In this document: piece after piece, positions 1 through 8,907 of the stretch | Layout of the letters: each line of letters opens with the position of its first letter | Numbering within the stretch: position 1 is the stretch's first letter | DNA from: DATLLN01 sp963809205 | GTDB taxonomy: Bacteria > Actinomycetota > Thermoleophilia > Gaiellales > JAICJC01 | DNA: 64,000 nucleotides | Reading direction: 5' to 3' | Assembly (NCBI GenBank): GCA_963809205.1 | Contig: CAWEIS010000004.1 | Location: 186,001-250,000 of the forward strand | The notes under the pieces: generated by a model | Told to the model about the DNA's origin: nothing | Database searches by the model: none | What the model saw: only the letters and a program-made list of their open reading frames with translations | Translations under genes and position numbers: made by a program

Positions 1-132
1 TTGCTCGGCGTACCTGCTGTGTTCGGCGCCCTGATCGGCGCCGCGTGGCACCAGCGGGCGTCCACTCGCGGCATCGTCCTGGCCTTCGCTGCGTTTCTCG
101 CGCTGGTCGCACTGAGGCTGGCGACCGAGTAG
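1..132 (+). CDS. TauE/SafE-type permease half, C-terminal end only
   Basis: The window opens inside this gene; 43 residues and a TAG stop at 130-132 remain. The residues are mostly hydrophobic (a membrane segment reading VLAFAAFLALVALRL near the end), typical of the last helix of a sulfite-exporter TauE/SafE (DUF81) unit. The next gene starts on the last base of this stop and is plainly a TauE/SafE unit, so the two are probably co-translated halves of one transporter. Identity rests on that context; the fragment is too short to call alone. Confidence 0.5.
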   Translation: MLGVPAVFGALIGAAWHQRASTRGIVLAFAAFLALVALRLATE

Positions 133-539
133 TGGAGCACCTGCTCGCGGCATTGCTGGGTGTGGTGGCCGGCACGCTGTCGGCGATGTTCGGCGTCGGC
201 GGCGGGCTGATCTTCGTGCCCACGCTGATCTTCCTGGGCAGCAACACGCACCAGGCCGTGGCCACGTCGCTGGCGGCGATGATCCCCGCGATCCTGGTCG
301 GCTCCTGGCGTCAGACGCGCTACGGCACCGTGCGCTGGAAGGAGGCGGCGGTGATCGGCATCGCGTCGATCCCGACGGCGCAGCTGGGTGCCGCCGTCGC
401 CAACGACCTGTCGAACGACGTCCTGCGCAAGGCGTTCGCCGTGCTGCTGTTCGCCGTCGCCGTGCAGATGGGGGTGCGCGCCCTGCGCGACGGCGGGCCT
501 AGCGACTCGTCGTCAGGACCCGATCCGCCTTCTGCTTGA
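132..539 (+). CDS. TauE/SafE (DUF81) family permease, half-size
   Basis: Integral membrane protein of the TauE/SafE family, which exports sulfite, sulfoacetate or other small anions; the substrate here is unknown. The GTG at 132 overlaps the upstream stop by one base and gives 135 residues. The N-terminal signature GVVAGTLSAMFGVGGGLIF is the classic DUF81 repeat motif, followed by three or four hydrophobic segments. Family members are usually about 250 residues with two such repeats; this is one repeat, so the transporter seems to be built from two overlapping half-genes. The 3' end runs 41 bases into the convergent acs gene. An upstream in-frame ATG at 45 would lie inside the preceding gene and adds a non-hydrophobic leader, so it was not used. 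Confidence 0.8.
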   Translation: MEHLLAALLGVVAGTLSAMFGVGGGLIFVPTLIFLGSNTHQAVATSLAAMIPAILVGSWRQTRYGTVRWKEAAVIGIASIPTAQLGAAVANDLSNDVLRKAFAVLLFAVAVQMGVRALRDGGPSDSSSGPDPPSA

Positions 540-2466
540 TCTCCTCGACGACGGCGGGATCGCGCAGCGTCGTCGTGTCGCCCAGCTCCTCGCCCTCGGC
601 GATGTTGCGCAGCAGCCTGCGCATGATCTTGCCCGACCTGGTCTTGGGCAGGTCGCTGACGATGATCACGGCCTTGGGCCGCGCGATCTTGCCGATCTTC
701 TGGCCGATCCACTCGCGGAGCTCCGCCGCCAGCTCGTCGCTCGGCTCGTAGCCCTCGCGGAGCAGCGCGAAGCAGAGCGGCGTCTGACCCGTGAGCGCAT
801 CCGGCGCCGCCGTCGCGGCCGCCTCGGCCACCGCGGGGTGCTCGACCAGCGCCGACTCGAGCTCGATCGTCGACAGCCGGTGTCCGGAGACGTTCATCAC
901 ATCGTCTATGCGGCCGAGCAGCCAGAAGCAGCCGTCGTCGTCGATCCGCGCGCCGTCGCCGGCGAAGTACGTGTCCGGCCCGAAGCGCGAGAAGTAGTTG
1001 GAGACGTACCGCTCGTCCTCGTCGTACAGCGTCCGGAACATCCCCGGCCACGGCCGGCGCAGCACCAAGTAGCCGCCGCGGCCCGGCGGTACCGGGTTGC
1101 CCAGGTCGTCAACAACTGCGGCGTCAATTCCCGGGAACGGCATCGTTGCCGATCCGGGCTTGAGTGTCGTCAGCCCGGGCAGCGGCGTGATCACGATGCC
1201 GCCCGTCTCCGTCTGCCACCACGTGTCGACGATCGGGCAGCGGCCGCCGCCGATGTGCTTCCAGTACCAGACCCACGCCTCGGGGTTGATCGGCTCGCCC
1301 ACCGTGCCCAGCAGCCGCAGCGAGCTGAGGTCGTGTGCCGCGGGGTGCTCGGCGCCGGCCTTGATGAAGGCCCGGATCAGGGTCGGGGCCGTGTAGTACT
1401 GGGTCACGCCGTAGCGCTCGATGATCTGCCAGTGGCGGTCGGGCGCGGGGTACATCGGGTCGCCCTCGTACAGCACGCTGGTGACGCCGTTGCTGAGCGG
1501 GCCGTAGACGATGTACGAGTGCCCGGTCACCCAGCCGATGTCGGCCGCGCACCAGTACGTGTCGCCGTCCTGGATGTCGAAGATCCAGCGGTGGGTGACG
1601 GTCGCGTACGTCAGGTAGCCGCCGGTGGTGTGCACCACACCCTTCGGCTTGGCGGTCGTGCCCGACGTGTGCAGCGCGAACAGCATGTGCTCGGCCTCGA
1701 CCTGCTCCGGCTCGCAGTCGGCTGAGCGCCCCTCGACGGCGTCGTGCCACCAGACATCGCGGCCGTCGGTCATCGGCACGTCTGCGCCGGTGCGGCGCAG
1801 GACGACCATCCGCTCGACGGTCGGTGCCATGGCGACGGCGTCGTCGGCGATCGCCTTCAACGGGACCGCGGAGCCCTTTCGCCAGGCCTCGTCCTGGGTG
1901 ATCACGAGCTTCGCGCTCGTGCCCTCCAGACGCTCGCCCAGCGAGCTCGGCGAGAAACCGCCGAACACGACCACGTGTGGCGCGCCGATCCTGGCGCAGG
2001 CCAGCATCGCGACCGCCGTCTCGGGCACCATCCCCATGTAGATGCCGACGGTGTCGCCCTTGCCGACACCGAGCTCGCGCAGGACGTTGGCAAGGCGGCA
2101 GACGTCGTCGCGCAGTTCGCGGTACGTGATGTCACGCGGCGTCTCGGAGGGATCCTCCGGTACGAAGTGGTAGGCGACCCGGTCGCCGCGGCCCGCCTCG
2201 ACGTGCCGGTCGAGGCAGGAGTGGGAGGCGTTCAGCGTGCCGTCGGCAAACCAGGTGCAGTGCGGCGGGTCCCACTCGAGGCCCACCGTGGGAGGCTGGA
2301 ACCAACCGACGAACTCCTGTGTCCGCGCGAGCCAGAAGGCGTCGAGATCAGCGGCCGCCTCGTCGTACACCGACGGGTCGTTGACGACGGCCTGGGCCGC
2401 GAAATCCGCAGGAGGCGGAAACGTCCGCCCCTCCTGGAGGAGGACGTCGATCGACTCCTCGGTCAC
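499..2466 (-). CDS. acs: Acetyl-CoA synthetase (AMP-forming)
   Basis: Activates acetate with ATP and CoA to acetyl-CoA through an acetyl-adenylate. At 655 residues it matches the family's usual length. Visible motifs are the adenylate-forming P-loop TSGTTAKPKG (267-276), WWQTETGG near 415, the hinge region LLGRIDDVMNVSGHRLST, and the C-terminal PKTRSGKIMRR whose lysine (about 613) is the known acetylation-controlled catalytic residue. The start is GTG, sharing GTGA with the stop of the small upstream gene, so the two are translationally coupled. The neighbouring Ccr/mutase genes could use the acetyl-CoA it makes. Confidence 0.97.
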   Translation of the reverse strand: MTEESIDVLLQEGRTFPPPADFAAQAVVNDPSVYDEAAADLDAFWLARTQEFVGWFQPPTVGLEWDPPHCTWFADGTLNASHSCLDRHVEAGRGDRVAYHFVPEDPSETPRDITYRELRDDVCRLANVLRELGVGKGDTVGIYMGMVPETAVAMLACARIGAPHVVVFGGFSPSSLGERLEGTSAKLVITQDEAWRKGSAVPLKAIADDAVAMAPTVERMVVLRRTGADVPMTDGRDVWWHDAVEGRSADCEPEQVEAEHMLFALHTSGTTAKPKGVVHTTGGYLTYATVTHRWIFDIQDGDTYWCAADIGWVTGHSYIVYGPLSNGVTSVLYEGDPMYPAPDRHWQIIERYGVTQYYTAPTLIRAFIKAGAEHPAAHDLSSLRLLGTVGEPINPEAWVWYWKHIGGGRCPIVDTWWQTETGGIVITPLPGLTTLKPGSATMPFPGIDAAVVDDLGNPVPPGRGGYLVLRRPWPGMFRTLYDEDERYVSNYFSRFGPDTYFAGDGARIDDDGCFWLLGRIDDVMNVSGHRLSTIELESALVEHPAVAEAAATAAPDALTGQTPLCFALLREGYEPSDELAAELREWIGQKIGKIARPKAVIIVSDLPKTRSGKIMRRLLRNIAEGEELGDTTTLRDPAVVEEIKQKADRVLTTSR

Positions 2467-2834
2467 GGGGTGTACTCGAACTCGTCCTCGTCTTTGGAGA
2501 GGGCCTTCTTGGCCACGACTGCCGTTCCGACCACGGCTGCACCGGCGACCGCGACCTTCGCGGCCTTCTTCTTCTTGGACGACTTCGGCTTCGCCGTCAG
2601 TCGGCTCGCGCCGGCCTTGATCTCGCCCATCGCCTTGGCGACCTCGTCGTGCACGGCCTTGTTCGAGGCCGCCTTCTTCGCGCCGCCCTCGGACTGCACC
2701 TTGGTATAGATCTTCATCGCGGAGTCGGCGATGTTCTTCGCGTGCTCCCGGAGCTCCGGGTCGTTCGCCACCTTCTGTGCGATGGGTGTGATCGTCTCTG
2801 CGACCTTGTCGGTCTTGATCTTCGTTGGCACCAC
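2463..2834 (-). CDS. Small lysine/alanine-rich protein with C-terminal hydrophobic segment
   Basis: A 123-residue protein I do not recognise. The first 70 residues are charged and helical (periodic K/E/A), then comes a lysine cluster SSKKKKAAK, a short hydrophobic stretch VAVAGAAVVGTAVVAKKAL, and an acidic tail EDEDEF-like. It may be a tail-anchored or DNA/cell-wall-associated protein. GTG start at 2834 (a second GTG follows at once) with a good upstream GGGAGG on the minus strand. It overlaps acs by four bases and is divergent from rlmN. Confidence 0.65.
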   Translation of the reverse strand: MVPTKIKTDKVAETITPIAQKVANDPELREHAKNIADSAMKIYTKVQSEGGAKKAASNKAVHDEVAKAMGEIKAGASRLTAKPKSSKKKKAAKVAVAGAAVVGTAVVAKKALSKDEDEFEYTP

Positions 2835-2860
2835 TGACCTCCCAGCCTGCGTTTGCTTGT

Positions 2861-2866
2861 CACACT
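2861..2866 (+). promoter_or_regulatory. Putative -10 box of a leaderless rlmN transcript
   Basis: CACACT lies six bases before the GTG at 2873. The same -10/N6-9/start geometry recurs at other genes in this window, which supports the GTG as the true start. Weak match to the TANNNT consensus. Confidence 0.4.
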
Positions 2867-2872
2867 ACCACG

Positions 2873-3937
2873 GTGGATTTCGAATCAGTCGCAACGTTCA
2901 TGGCGCAGAAGGGCCAGCCGGGGTTTCGCCGCAGGCAGGTCGAGCAGGCCGTGACTCAGGGGCTTGCCCAGTCGTATGACGAGATCACCTCGCTGCCGCT
3001 CGGGCTGCGGGCAGAGCTGGCGGGGTCGGTGCCGCTGCTCGATCTCTCGGTCGAGGAGGTGCAGCGGTCGCAGGATGGGACGGTCAAGGTGCGGTTCTCG
3101 GCCCGGGACGGGTTCCCGGTGGAGGCGGTCGCCATGCGCCACCGCAACCGGCGGACGGTGTGCGTGTCGTCCCAGTCCGGCTGTCCGTTGGCCTGCACGT
3201 TCTGCGCGACCGGCGACATGGGGCTGGGCCGCAACCTGACGTCGGGCGAGATCCTCGAGCAGGTGCTTGTGCTCGCCCGGATGCTGCGAGACGAGGATAG
3301 TGTCACTGTCGGCAACGTTGTCATGATGGGCATGGGTGAGCCGTTCTTGAACTACGACCAGGTGCTCACCGCGTGCCGGCGGATTAACGATCCGGACGGC
3401 TTCGGACTGGGGGCACGCTCGATCGCCATCTCGACGGCGGGATGGGTGCCGGGCATCGACCGGCTCGCCGACGAGCCGCTGCAGGTGAAGCTGGCGCTCT
3501 CGCTCCACGCACCCAACGACGCCCTCCGCTCGGAGCTGATGCCGGTCACCCGCAGGTTCCCGCTGGAGCAGCTGATGAAGGCGTGCGCGGGCTACCGCGA
3601 GCGGACGCGGCGGCGGATCTTCGTCGAGTACCTGCTGCTGGACGGCGTCAATGACTCGGACGAGCTGGCCGACGAGCTCGCCGGGCTGCTGCCGGCGGCC
3701 GGCTACCACGTCAACCTGATCGCGTACAACCCGACCGGCTCGGGGTTCCGCGGCTCGCCGCCGCCCCGTGTCGAGGCGTTCGCCCACCGGCTGCACAAGC
3801 ATGGGCTGGCCGCCAGCTACCGCCGGTCGCACGGGCAGGACATCGATGCAGCGTGCGGCCAGCTGGCGGTTCGCGGCGTCCGCGAGCTGCGGCGGGCACG
3901 GCGGGTGCCGCGTCACCAACCGGCAAACCGCAAGTAG
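2873..3937 (+). CDS. rlmN: 23S rRNA (adenine2503-C2)-methyltransferase RlmN, radical SAM
   Basis: Methylates C2 of A2503 in 23S rRNA (and A37 of some tRNAs in characterised homologues). The radical-SAM cluster motif CPLACTFC is present, followed by GDMGLGRNLTSGEI, the GMGEP motif, and a late cysteine in DAACGQL that matches the conserved mechanistic cysteine of the Cfr/RlmN family. From the GTG at 2873 the protein is 354 residues, normal for RlmN; an in-frame upstream start at 2825 would add 16 non-conserved residues and overlap the divergent gene. Stand-alone, 9 bp before ccr. Confidence 0.95.
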   Translation: MDFESVATFMAQKGQPGFRRRQVEQAVTQGLAQSYDEITSLPLGLRAELAGSVPLLDLSVEEVQRSQDGTVKVRFSARDGFPVEAVAMRHRNRRTVCVSSQSGCPLACTFCATGDMGLGRNLTSGEILEQVLVLARMLRDEDSVTVGNVVMMGMGEPFLNYDQVLTACRRINDPDGFGLGARSIAISTAGWVPGIDRLADEPLQVKLALSLHAPNDALRSELMPVTRRFPLEQLMKACAGYRERTRRRIFVEYLLLDGVNDSDELADELAGLLPAAGYHVNLIAYNPTGSGFRGSPPPRVEAFAHRLHKHGLAASYRRSHGQDIDAACGQLAVRGVRELRRARRVPRHQPANRK

Positions 3938-3940
3938 ACT
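3935..3940 (+). promoter_or_regulatory. -10 box of a leaderless promoter for ccr
   Basis: TAGACT ends six bases before the ATG at 3947, so transcription would begin at or next to the start codon. It overlaps the rlmN stop (TAG 3935-3937). No Shine-Dalgarno precedes the ATG. Confidence 0.6.
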
Positions 3941-3946
3941 CGCGAG

Positions 3947-5098
3947 ATGGGGAGCATGGGCACGATGCAAGCCTGGGTGATCCGTCCCGAACGGCTCGGG
4001 GACCCGGTCGATGCGATGCAGCTGGAGACGATCGAGGTGCCCGATCCCGGTCCCGGCGAGGTGCTCGTGCGGGTGATGGCGGCGGGTGTGAACTACAACG
4101 GCGTCTGGGCGTCGCTGGGGCTGCCGGTGTCGATCTTCCGGTACACCGGCTACGACTTCCACATCGCGGGGTCGGACGCCTCGGGCGTGGTCGCCGTTGT
4201 GGGGCCCGGCGTGACACGCTGGAAGGTCGGCGACGAGGTTGTCATCCACTGCAACCAGAGCTGCGGCGAGTGCGCGGAGTGCAACGGGCTCGACCCGATG
4301 GCGTGCACCCAGCAGAAGATCTGGGCATACGAGTCGAACTGGGGCTCGTTCGCGGAGCACTGCCTGGTGCAGGCCCAGCAGCTGTTGCCCAAGCCGGCAC
4401 GGCTGACCTGGGAGGAGGCCGCGAGCTACGGGCTGACGTACTTCACCGCCTACCGGATGCTGGTCGACCAGGCAAACATCAAGGCCGGCGACAACGTGCT
4501 GGTGTGGGGTGCGGGCGGCGGCCTCGGCATCTTCGCCGTGCAACTGTGCAAGCTCTACGGCGCCAACGCAATCGCCGTCGTCTCGTCTGACGACAAGACG
4601 GAGCTCGTGCGCGGGCTGGGCGCGACCGCCGTGATCGATCGCCGCGAGTTCCTGCTCAACGACCCGGATACCGGCGAGCGGATCCTCGACGAGATCAAGC
4701 GGTTCGGCAAGGCGATCCGAGGGGCGACCGGCGGCAAGGACGTGGACGTCGTCTTCGAGCACGTCGGCCAGGCGACGTTCTTCACCAGCGTGTTCGTCTG
4801 CAAGACCTTCGGCACCATTGTCATCTGCGGCGCCACCTCGGGCTTCACGCTCGACTTCGACGTGCGCTACCTGTGGATGCGCCAGAAGCGGATCATCGGC
4901 AGCCACTTCGCCAACGCCTACGAGTGCCACCGCGCGAACCAGCTGATCATCGAGGGCAAGATCGATCCCGTGCTGTCGCGCACGTTCCCGTTCGGCGAGT
5001 GCCCGGTGCCGCACCAGATGATGAAGGAGAACCAGCACGTCGGGAAGATGGTCGTGCTGGTCGGCGCTGAGCGGGAGGGCGAGGGGCGGACGGCGTGA
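3947..5098 (+). CDS. ccr: Crotonyl-CoA carboxylase/reductase
   Basis: NADPH-dependent medium-chain dehydrogenase that reductively carboxylates crotonyl-CoA to ethylmalonyl-CoA (or reduces it to butyryl-CoA). Seen: GroES-like N-terminal half with a cysteine cluster near NQSCGECAECNGLDPMAC, the crotonyl-CoA reductase signatures GVNYNGVWA and GYDFHIAGSDASG, the nucleotide fold WGAGGGLGIFAVQL (around residue 187), and a C-terminal FGECPVPHQMMKENQHVGKM block. At 383 residues it is shorter than many family members. A second in-frame ATG (3956) and a third (3965) are possible starts. The mutase gene overlaps its stop (GTGA), as in ethylmalonyl-CoA operons of streptomycetes and alphaproteobacteria. 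Confidence 0.88.
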   Translation: MGSMGTMQAWVIRPERLGDPVDAMQLETIEVPDPGPGEVLVRVMAAGVNYNGVWASLGLPVSIFRYTGYDFHIAGSDASGVVAVVGPGVTRWKVGDEVVIHCNQSCGECAECNGLDPMACTQQKIWAYESNWGSFAEHCLVQAQQLLPKPARLTWEEAASYGLTYFTAYRMLVDQANIKAGDNVLVWGAGGGLGIFAVQLCKLYGANAIAVVSSDDKTELVRGLGATAVIDRREFLLNDPDTGERILDEIKRFGKAIRGATGGKDVDVVFEHVGQATFFTSVFVCKTFGTIVICGATSGFTLDFDVRYLWMRQKRIIGSHFANAYECHRANQLIIEGKIDPVLSRTFPFGECPVPHQMMKENQHVGKMVVLVGAEREGEGRTA

Positions 5099-6654
5099 CC
5101 GAGCCGGCGTTCTACGGGCCCGGCGACGTCACGGGCGCCTACGACGACCAGATCGCCGACCCCGGGTCGTACCCCTACACCCGGGGCATCCACCGCGACA
5201 TGTATCGCGGCCGCCCGTGGTCGATCCGCCAGTACGCCGGCTTCGGGACGGCCGAGGAGACCAACCGCCGGTTCCGGTTCCTGATCGACCAGGGGCAGGC
5301 GGCGCTCTCGACAGCGTTCGACCTGCCCACCCAGATGGGCCTCGACTCCGACGATCCGCGCGCGCTGGGCGAGGTCGGCCGGGTGGGCGTGGCCATCGAC
5401 TCGCTGGCCGACATGGAGGCGATGTTCGACGGCATCCCGTTGGACGCGGTGTCGACGTCGATGACGATCAACGCGCCGGCGGCGGTGCTGGTCGCGATGT
5501 ACGCGGTGGCCGCCGAGCGGCAGGGCCGTGACGCGTCGCAGATTCGCGGCACCGCGCAGAACGACGTGCTCAAGGAGTACGTCGCCCGCGGCACCTACAT
5601 CTATCCGCCGCGGCCGTCGCTGCGGCTGGCGGCCGACCTGATCGCCTGGTGCGCGCGGGACGCGCCCCGGTTCAACGCGATCTCGCTGTCGGGCTACCAC
5701 ATGCGCGAGGCCGGCTGCACCGCGGCGCAGGAGATGGCGTTTGCCGTGTCCAACGCGATCGCTTACGTGGAGGCGGTGGTCGAGCGGGGCGTCGGGGTCG
5801 ACGAGTTCGGGCCCCGCCTGTCGTGGATCTTCAACACGCACATGAACTTCTTCGAGGAGATCGCCAAGTACCGGGCGCTGCGCCGGCTGTGGGCCTCAGT
5901 GATGCGCGACCGGTTCGGTGCACAGGATCCCCGGTCGATGATGCTGCGCACCCACACCCAGACGGCCGGCTCGACGCTGACGCTGCAGCAGCCCGAGAAC
6001 AACATCGTTCGCGCGGCGATCCAGGCGCTGGCGGCCGCGCTGGGAGGCGTCCAGTCGATGGCGCTCTCGTGCTTCGACGAGGCGATCGCCATCCCCACGC
6101 AGCACGCCCAGACGCTCGCGGTGCGCACGCAGCAGATGCTGCAGCACGAGTTCGGCGTCACCGACATCGCCGATCCGTTGGGCGGCTCCTGGTACATCGA
6201 GCACCTGACCGATGAGCTGGAGCGCCAGGCGCGTGAGCTGATGGCCGAGTTCGAGCGGCTGGGCGGCGCCGTGGCGGCCATCGAGCAGGGCGTCTACCAG
6301 CAGCTGATCGCCGACGAGGCCTACCGCAAGGAGCAGCGGATCGCCTCCGGCGAGGACGTGGTGGTCGGCGTCAACGCGTTCGTCGACGACACGGCGGTGG
6401 AGCCGGAGCGCTTCGACGTCCCGCCGCACCTGGAGTCGGAGCAGCGCGAGAAGCTGACGCGGCTGCGGGAGCGCCGGGACGGCGCCACGGTCGCGACGCG
6501 GCTGGCGGCGCTCGAGGAGGCCGCCCGCGGTCAGGACAACCTGATGCCCGCGATCCTCGATGCGGTGCGTGCCGAGGCGACGCTGGGCGAGGTCTGCGGG
6601 GCGCTGCGCACGGCGTTCGGCGAGTACCGGCCGGCCGCCGCCGCGCTTATCTGA
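5095..6654 (+). CDS. B12-dependent acyl-CoA mutase large subunit, probably ethylmalonyl-CoA mutase
   Basis: Catalytic (TIM-barrel) domain of the methylmalonyl-CoA mutase family, 519 residues, with no C-terminal cobalamin-binding domain (no DxHxxG in the last 120 residues), so a separate B12 subunit would be needed unless the C-terminal region has diverged. Motifs: YPYTRGIHRDMYRGRPW, STAFDLPTQMG, AISLSGYHMREAG, RTHTQTAGSTLT and DPLGGSWYIE. The TRG...MYRG form is closer to isobutyryl-/ethylmalonyl-CoA mutases than to human methylmalonyl-CoA mutase (YAFRPW-like). Overlap with ccr suggests ethylmalonyl-CoA as substrate, but sequence alone does not exclude methylmalonyl- or isobutyryl-CoA. Confidence 0.8.
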   Translation: MTEPAFYGPGDVTGAYDDQIADPGSYPYTRGIHRDMYRGRPWSIRQYAGFGTAEETNRRFRFLIDQGQAALSTAFDLPTQMGLDSDDPRALGEVGRVGVAIDSLADMEAMFDGIPLDAVSTSMTINAPAAVLVAMYAVAAERQGRDASQIRGTAQNDVLKEYVARGTYIYPPRPSLRLAADLIAWCARDAPRFNAISLSGYHMREAGCTAAQEMAFAVSNAIAYVEAVVERGVGVDEFGPRLSWIFNTHMNFFEEIAKYRALRRLWASVMRDRFGAQDPRSMMLRTHTQTAGSTLTLQQPENNIVRAAIQALAAALGGVQSMALSCFDEAIAIPTQHAQTLAVRTQQMLQHEFGVTDIADPLGGSWYIEHLTDELERQARELMAEFERLGGAVAAIEQGVYQQLIADEAYRKEQRIASGEDVVVGVNAFVDDTAVEPERFDVPPHLESEQREKLTRLRERRDGATVATRLAALEEAARGQDNLMPAILDAVRAEATLGEVCGALRTAFGEYRPAAAALI

Positions 6655-8144
6655 CCTGGACGAACAGGTCGGTGGTGACCGACGAGCCGGCCGCCGTCGT
6701 CCAGACCGCGATGCCGCCCAGGTGCTTGACGTTGGGGTCGACCGTTCCCGGGAACATCCCGATGATGCCCGGCGTGTCGACGTAGAGGCTGACGTTGGCG
6801 CCGCTCGGGGCGCCCGCGGCGCTCAGGAAGTCCTGGTAGCTCTGGCTGTCGGCCAGCGTCTGGCCGGGCGTGGTGCCCGCCTGCGGATCGTTGCCGACCG
6901 CGATCACGTCGCCGACCTTCTTCCAGGTGACGTCCAGCCCGGGCCCGATCTCGAGGCTGTTGCCATGCACCGTCGCCCCGCTGCCCTGCGTGAACGAGTG
7001 CACCAGCCGGTTGATCGTCGCCAGTCCGTCGTCGAGGTTCGCCGGCCGCAGCAGGAGCGCGGCAGAGATCGGCATGCCGGGTCGCACGTAGAGCAGCAGG
7101 TCGCCGCTGGTCAGCGCCGTCAGGTCGCGGAGCAGCGAGCGGAACTGCCGCGGAACGCCGGCGCCCTGGGCGCCGATGCCCATGCCGCCGGCCAGCGACT
7201 GGCCGAGGTATTCGCCGTAGCCCTTCACGGAGAGGAACGCCAGCGTGTCGGCCGGCAGCCGGTCGGTCAGGCCGCTGGGCTCGAGCGACGGCACCTCCGC
7301 GCCGGGCTTCCCGTTGACGGTCAGCGTCGCGTGGACGCCGGCGTCGGTCGGGGTGACCGAGAACGTCACCGAGGTCAGCGACTCGAGGGTCTTGGTGGCC
7401 GCGGCCAGCTGTGTTGCGTCGGCCCCGGGTGCGCCGCCGGCAAGCGCGGCGAGCGAGATCAGCCGCGCGATCCCCTGCGTGTTGACGTAGCCGTTGAGCA
7501 GGCTGCCGTCGGGGAAGTCGTTGGCCGCGGTCGCGAACGTCGCGTCGTCGGCGAGGCTGTCGCCCTTGCCGGCGAGCAGGTCGATCGAGTCGTGCAGGCC
7601 CGCCTCGCTGCTCGCGATCAACATCACGTGATCGCCGATCGCCAGGAACACGGCGTCCTCGTCGCTGGAATGGTCGGCGTACTGGTCGAATCCTCCGTAG
7701 GAGCCGGTCTTCTCCGCGCCTTTGCACGACTCGACCGCGTCCTTCAGCGCGCCGTCGTCGTCGGACGACAGGTACACGACCCAGCTCGGCGCGCCGCCGC
7801 GGGCGGCGTCGATGGACGTCAGCGCGGCACCGGCGTCGCCGCCGATCGCATCGACGATGTCGCCGCCGGTCGTCGAGCACTCGCCGGACGTCTTGCCCAG
7901 GCTGTCGTCGAGGCTCTTGGTCGCGTCTGCGTACGCCGGGGAACCGCTTGCCCAGATCGGTCAGCGCCTGCCAGGCGTCCGAGCCGCGGTCGGTGTTGAC
8001 GTCGACGTACGCGAGCGCGTTCGCAGGCACCGCCTTGGCGGAGTCGCCCATCGCTCCGCTCGTGCCCGTCTGCCCCCCGCAGCCGCTGGCTGCGATGAGG
8101 GCTGCGACGGCGAGGAGCGCCATCAGAAAACGTCGCGTGCCCAT
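6647..8144 (-). pseudogene. DUF3352-type secreted lipoprotein, frameshifted
   Basis: The N-terminus (ATG at 8144) is a lipoprotein signal peptide with lipobox LIAASGCGG, then KAVPANALAYVDVNTD, the typical opening of DUF3352 proteins. After GKRFP the frame is lost; the second frame resumes as AYADATKSLDD and runs to VTTDLFVQVR at 6647. Removing one G from the GGGG run at 7938-7941 rejoins both parts into about 498 residues. Function unknown; such proteins sit outside the membrane. The gene ends 8 bp inside the convergent mutase gene. Either a one-base assembly error or a real inactivation. Confidence 0.75.
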
Positions 8145-8153
8145 CGCTCTTCG

Positions 8154-8159
8154 AGTATA
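8154..8159 (-). promoter_or_regulatory. -10 box upstream of the DUF3352 lipoprotein gene
   Basis: TATACT on the minus strand, nine bases before the ATG at 8144; a near-leaderless transcript is expected. Confidence 0.55.
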
Positions 8160-8207
8160 TCGGCCGGTCCGTCGCGTCTTATGAGCGGAACGTGCGGCGG
8201 GGTGCGG

Positions 8208-8213
8208 TATAGT
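8208..8213 (+). promoter_or_regulatory. -10 box upstream of ribB
   Basis: TATAGT ends nine bases before the TTG at 8223 and 18 before the GTG at 8232. The nine-base spacing equals that seen at lepB, dcd and the DUF3352 gene, and so mildly favours the TTG start. Confidence 0.5.
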
Positions 8214-8222
8214 CCTGCCGCG

Positions 8223-8867
8223 TTGAGCGCCGTGCCCGACATTCCCGGCTCGCTAGAGCGCGCGCTTGTGCAGCTTCGGCGCGGCGGCATGATCATCGTC
8301 TGCGACGATCCCGACAGGGAGAACGAGGGCGACCTCTGCATGGCGGCCCAGTACGTGACGGCCGAGAAGATCGCGTTCATGTGCCGTGAGGCGCGGGGCC
8401 TGGTCTGCCTGTCGCTGCCGATGGAGCGATGCGAGGAGCTCGACCTGCCGCTGATGGTGCCGTCCAACGACGGCTGCGAGGCGACGGGCTTCACCGTGTC
8501 GATCGAGGCGCGCACCGGCGTCACCACCGGGATCTCGGCCGCCGACCGCGCCCGGACGATCCAGGTGGCGATGCATCGCTCGTCGACGCCGACGGATCTC
8601 GTGCGGCCCGGTCACGTGTTCCCGCTTCGCGCACGCCCGGGCGGCGTGCTCGAGCGCCGCGGCCAGACCGAGGCCGCAATCGACCTGACCAAGCTGGCCG
8701 GCCTGACGCCGGGCGGCGTGCTGTGCGAGGTGATGAACCCCGACGGCACGATGGCGCGGGGGATCGAGCTGCAGGCCTTCTGCCAGCGGCACGAGCTTCC
8801 GGTCGTCACCGTGGACGAGCTGGCCACGCACATGGCTGCCGTCCGCCCCGCGATCAGCGCCGTCTGA
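8223..8867 (+). CDS. ribB: 3,4-dihydroxy-2-butanone-4-phosphate synthase
   Basis: Makes 3,4-dihydroxy-2-butanone 4-phosphate from ribulose 5-phosphate, one branch of riboflavin synthesis. Motifs: DDPDRENEGDL (Mg/substrate site), RTGVTTGISAADRA, STPTDLVRPGHVFPL and a C-terminal MNPDGTMARGIEL. About 214 residues, the size of a stand-alone RibB; there is no GTP cyclohydrolase II domain, so this is not the fused RibBA common in actinobacteria. Start is TTG 8223 (fits the promoter) or GTG 8232. No other riboflavin genes lie nearby and no FMN riboswitch is visible upstream. Confidence 0.92.
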   Translation: MSAVPDIPGSLERALVQLRRGGMIIVCDDPDRENEGDLCMAAQYVTAEKIAFMCREARGLVCLSLPMERCEELDLPLMVPSNDGCEATGFTVSIEARTGVTTGISAADRARTIQVAMHRSSTPTDLVRPGHVFPLRARPGGVLERRGQTEAAIDLTKLAGLTPGGVLCEVMNPDGTMARGIELQAFCQRHELPVVTVDELATHMAAVRPAISAV

Positions 8868-8879
8868 GACGCAATGAAA

Positions 8880-8892
8880 GGGGTCTGACCCC
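8880..8892 (+). repeat. REP-like palindrome GGGGTCTGACCCC
   Basis: Thirteen-base near-perfect palindrome between convergent ribB and the flavoprotein gene; reverse complement of the core at 31662-31674, with a degenerate copy at 42444. Similar cores are known from REP-type elements mobilised by RAYT transposases; none is encoded here. It may also act as a bidirectional hairpin. Confidence 0.6.
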
Positions 8893-8907
8893 GGTGTTGC
8901 GCGTCCG

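Noticed and set aside
2885..5038. A 700-codon open frame on the minus strand across rlmN and ccr
   Set aside because: It is antisense to two strongly supported genes, and its translation is Arg/His/Val-rich with no motif; long spurious frames are expected in high-GC DNA.
8868..8907. FMN riboswitch near ribB
   Set aside because: The short gap holds only the palindrome, and it is downstream of ribB; nothing RFN-like lies upstream.
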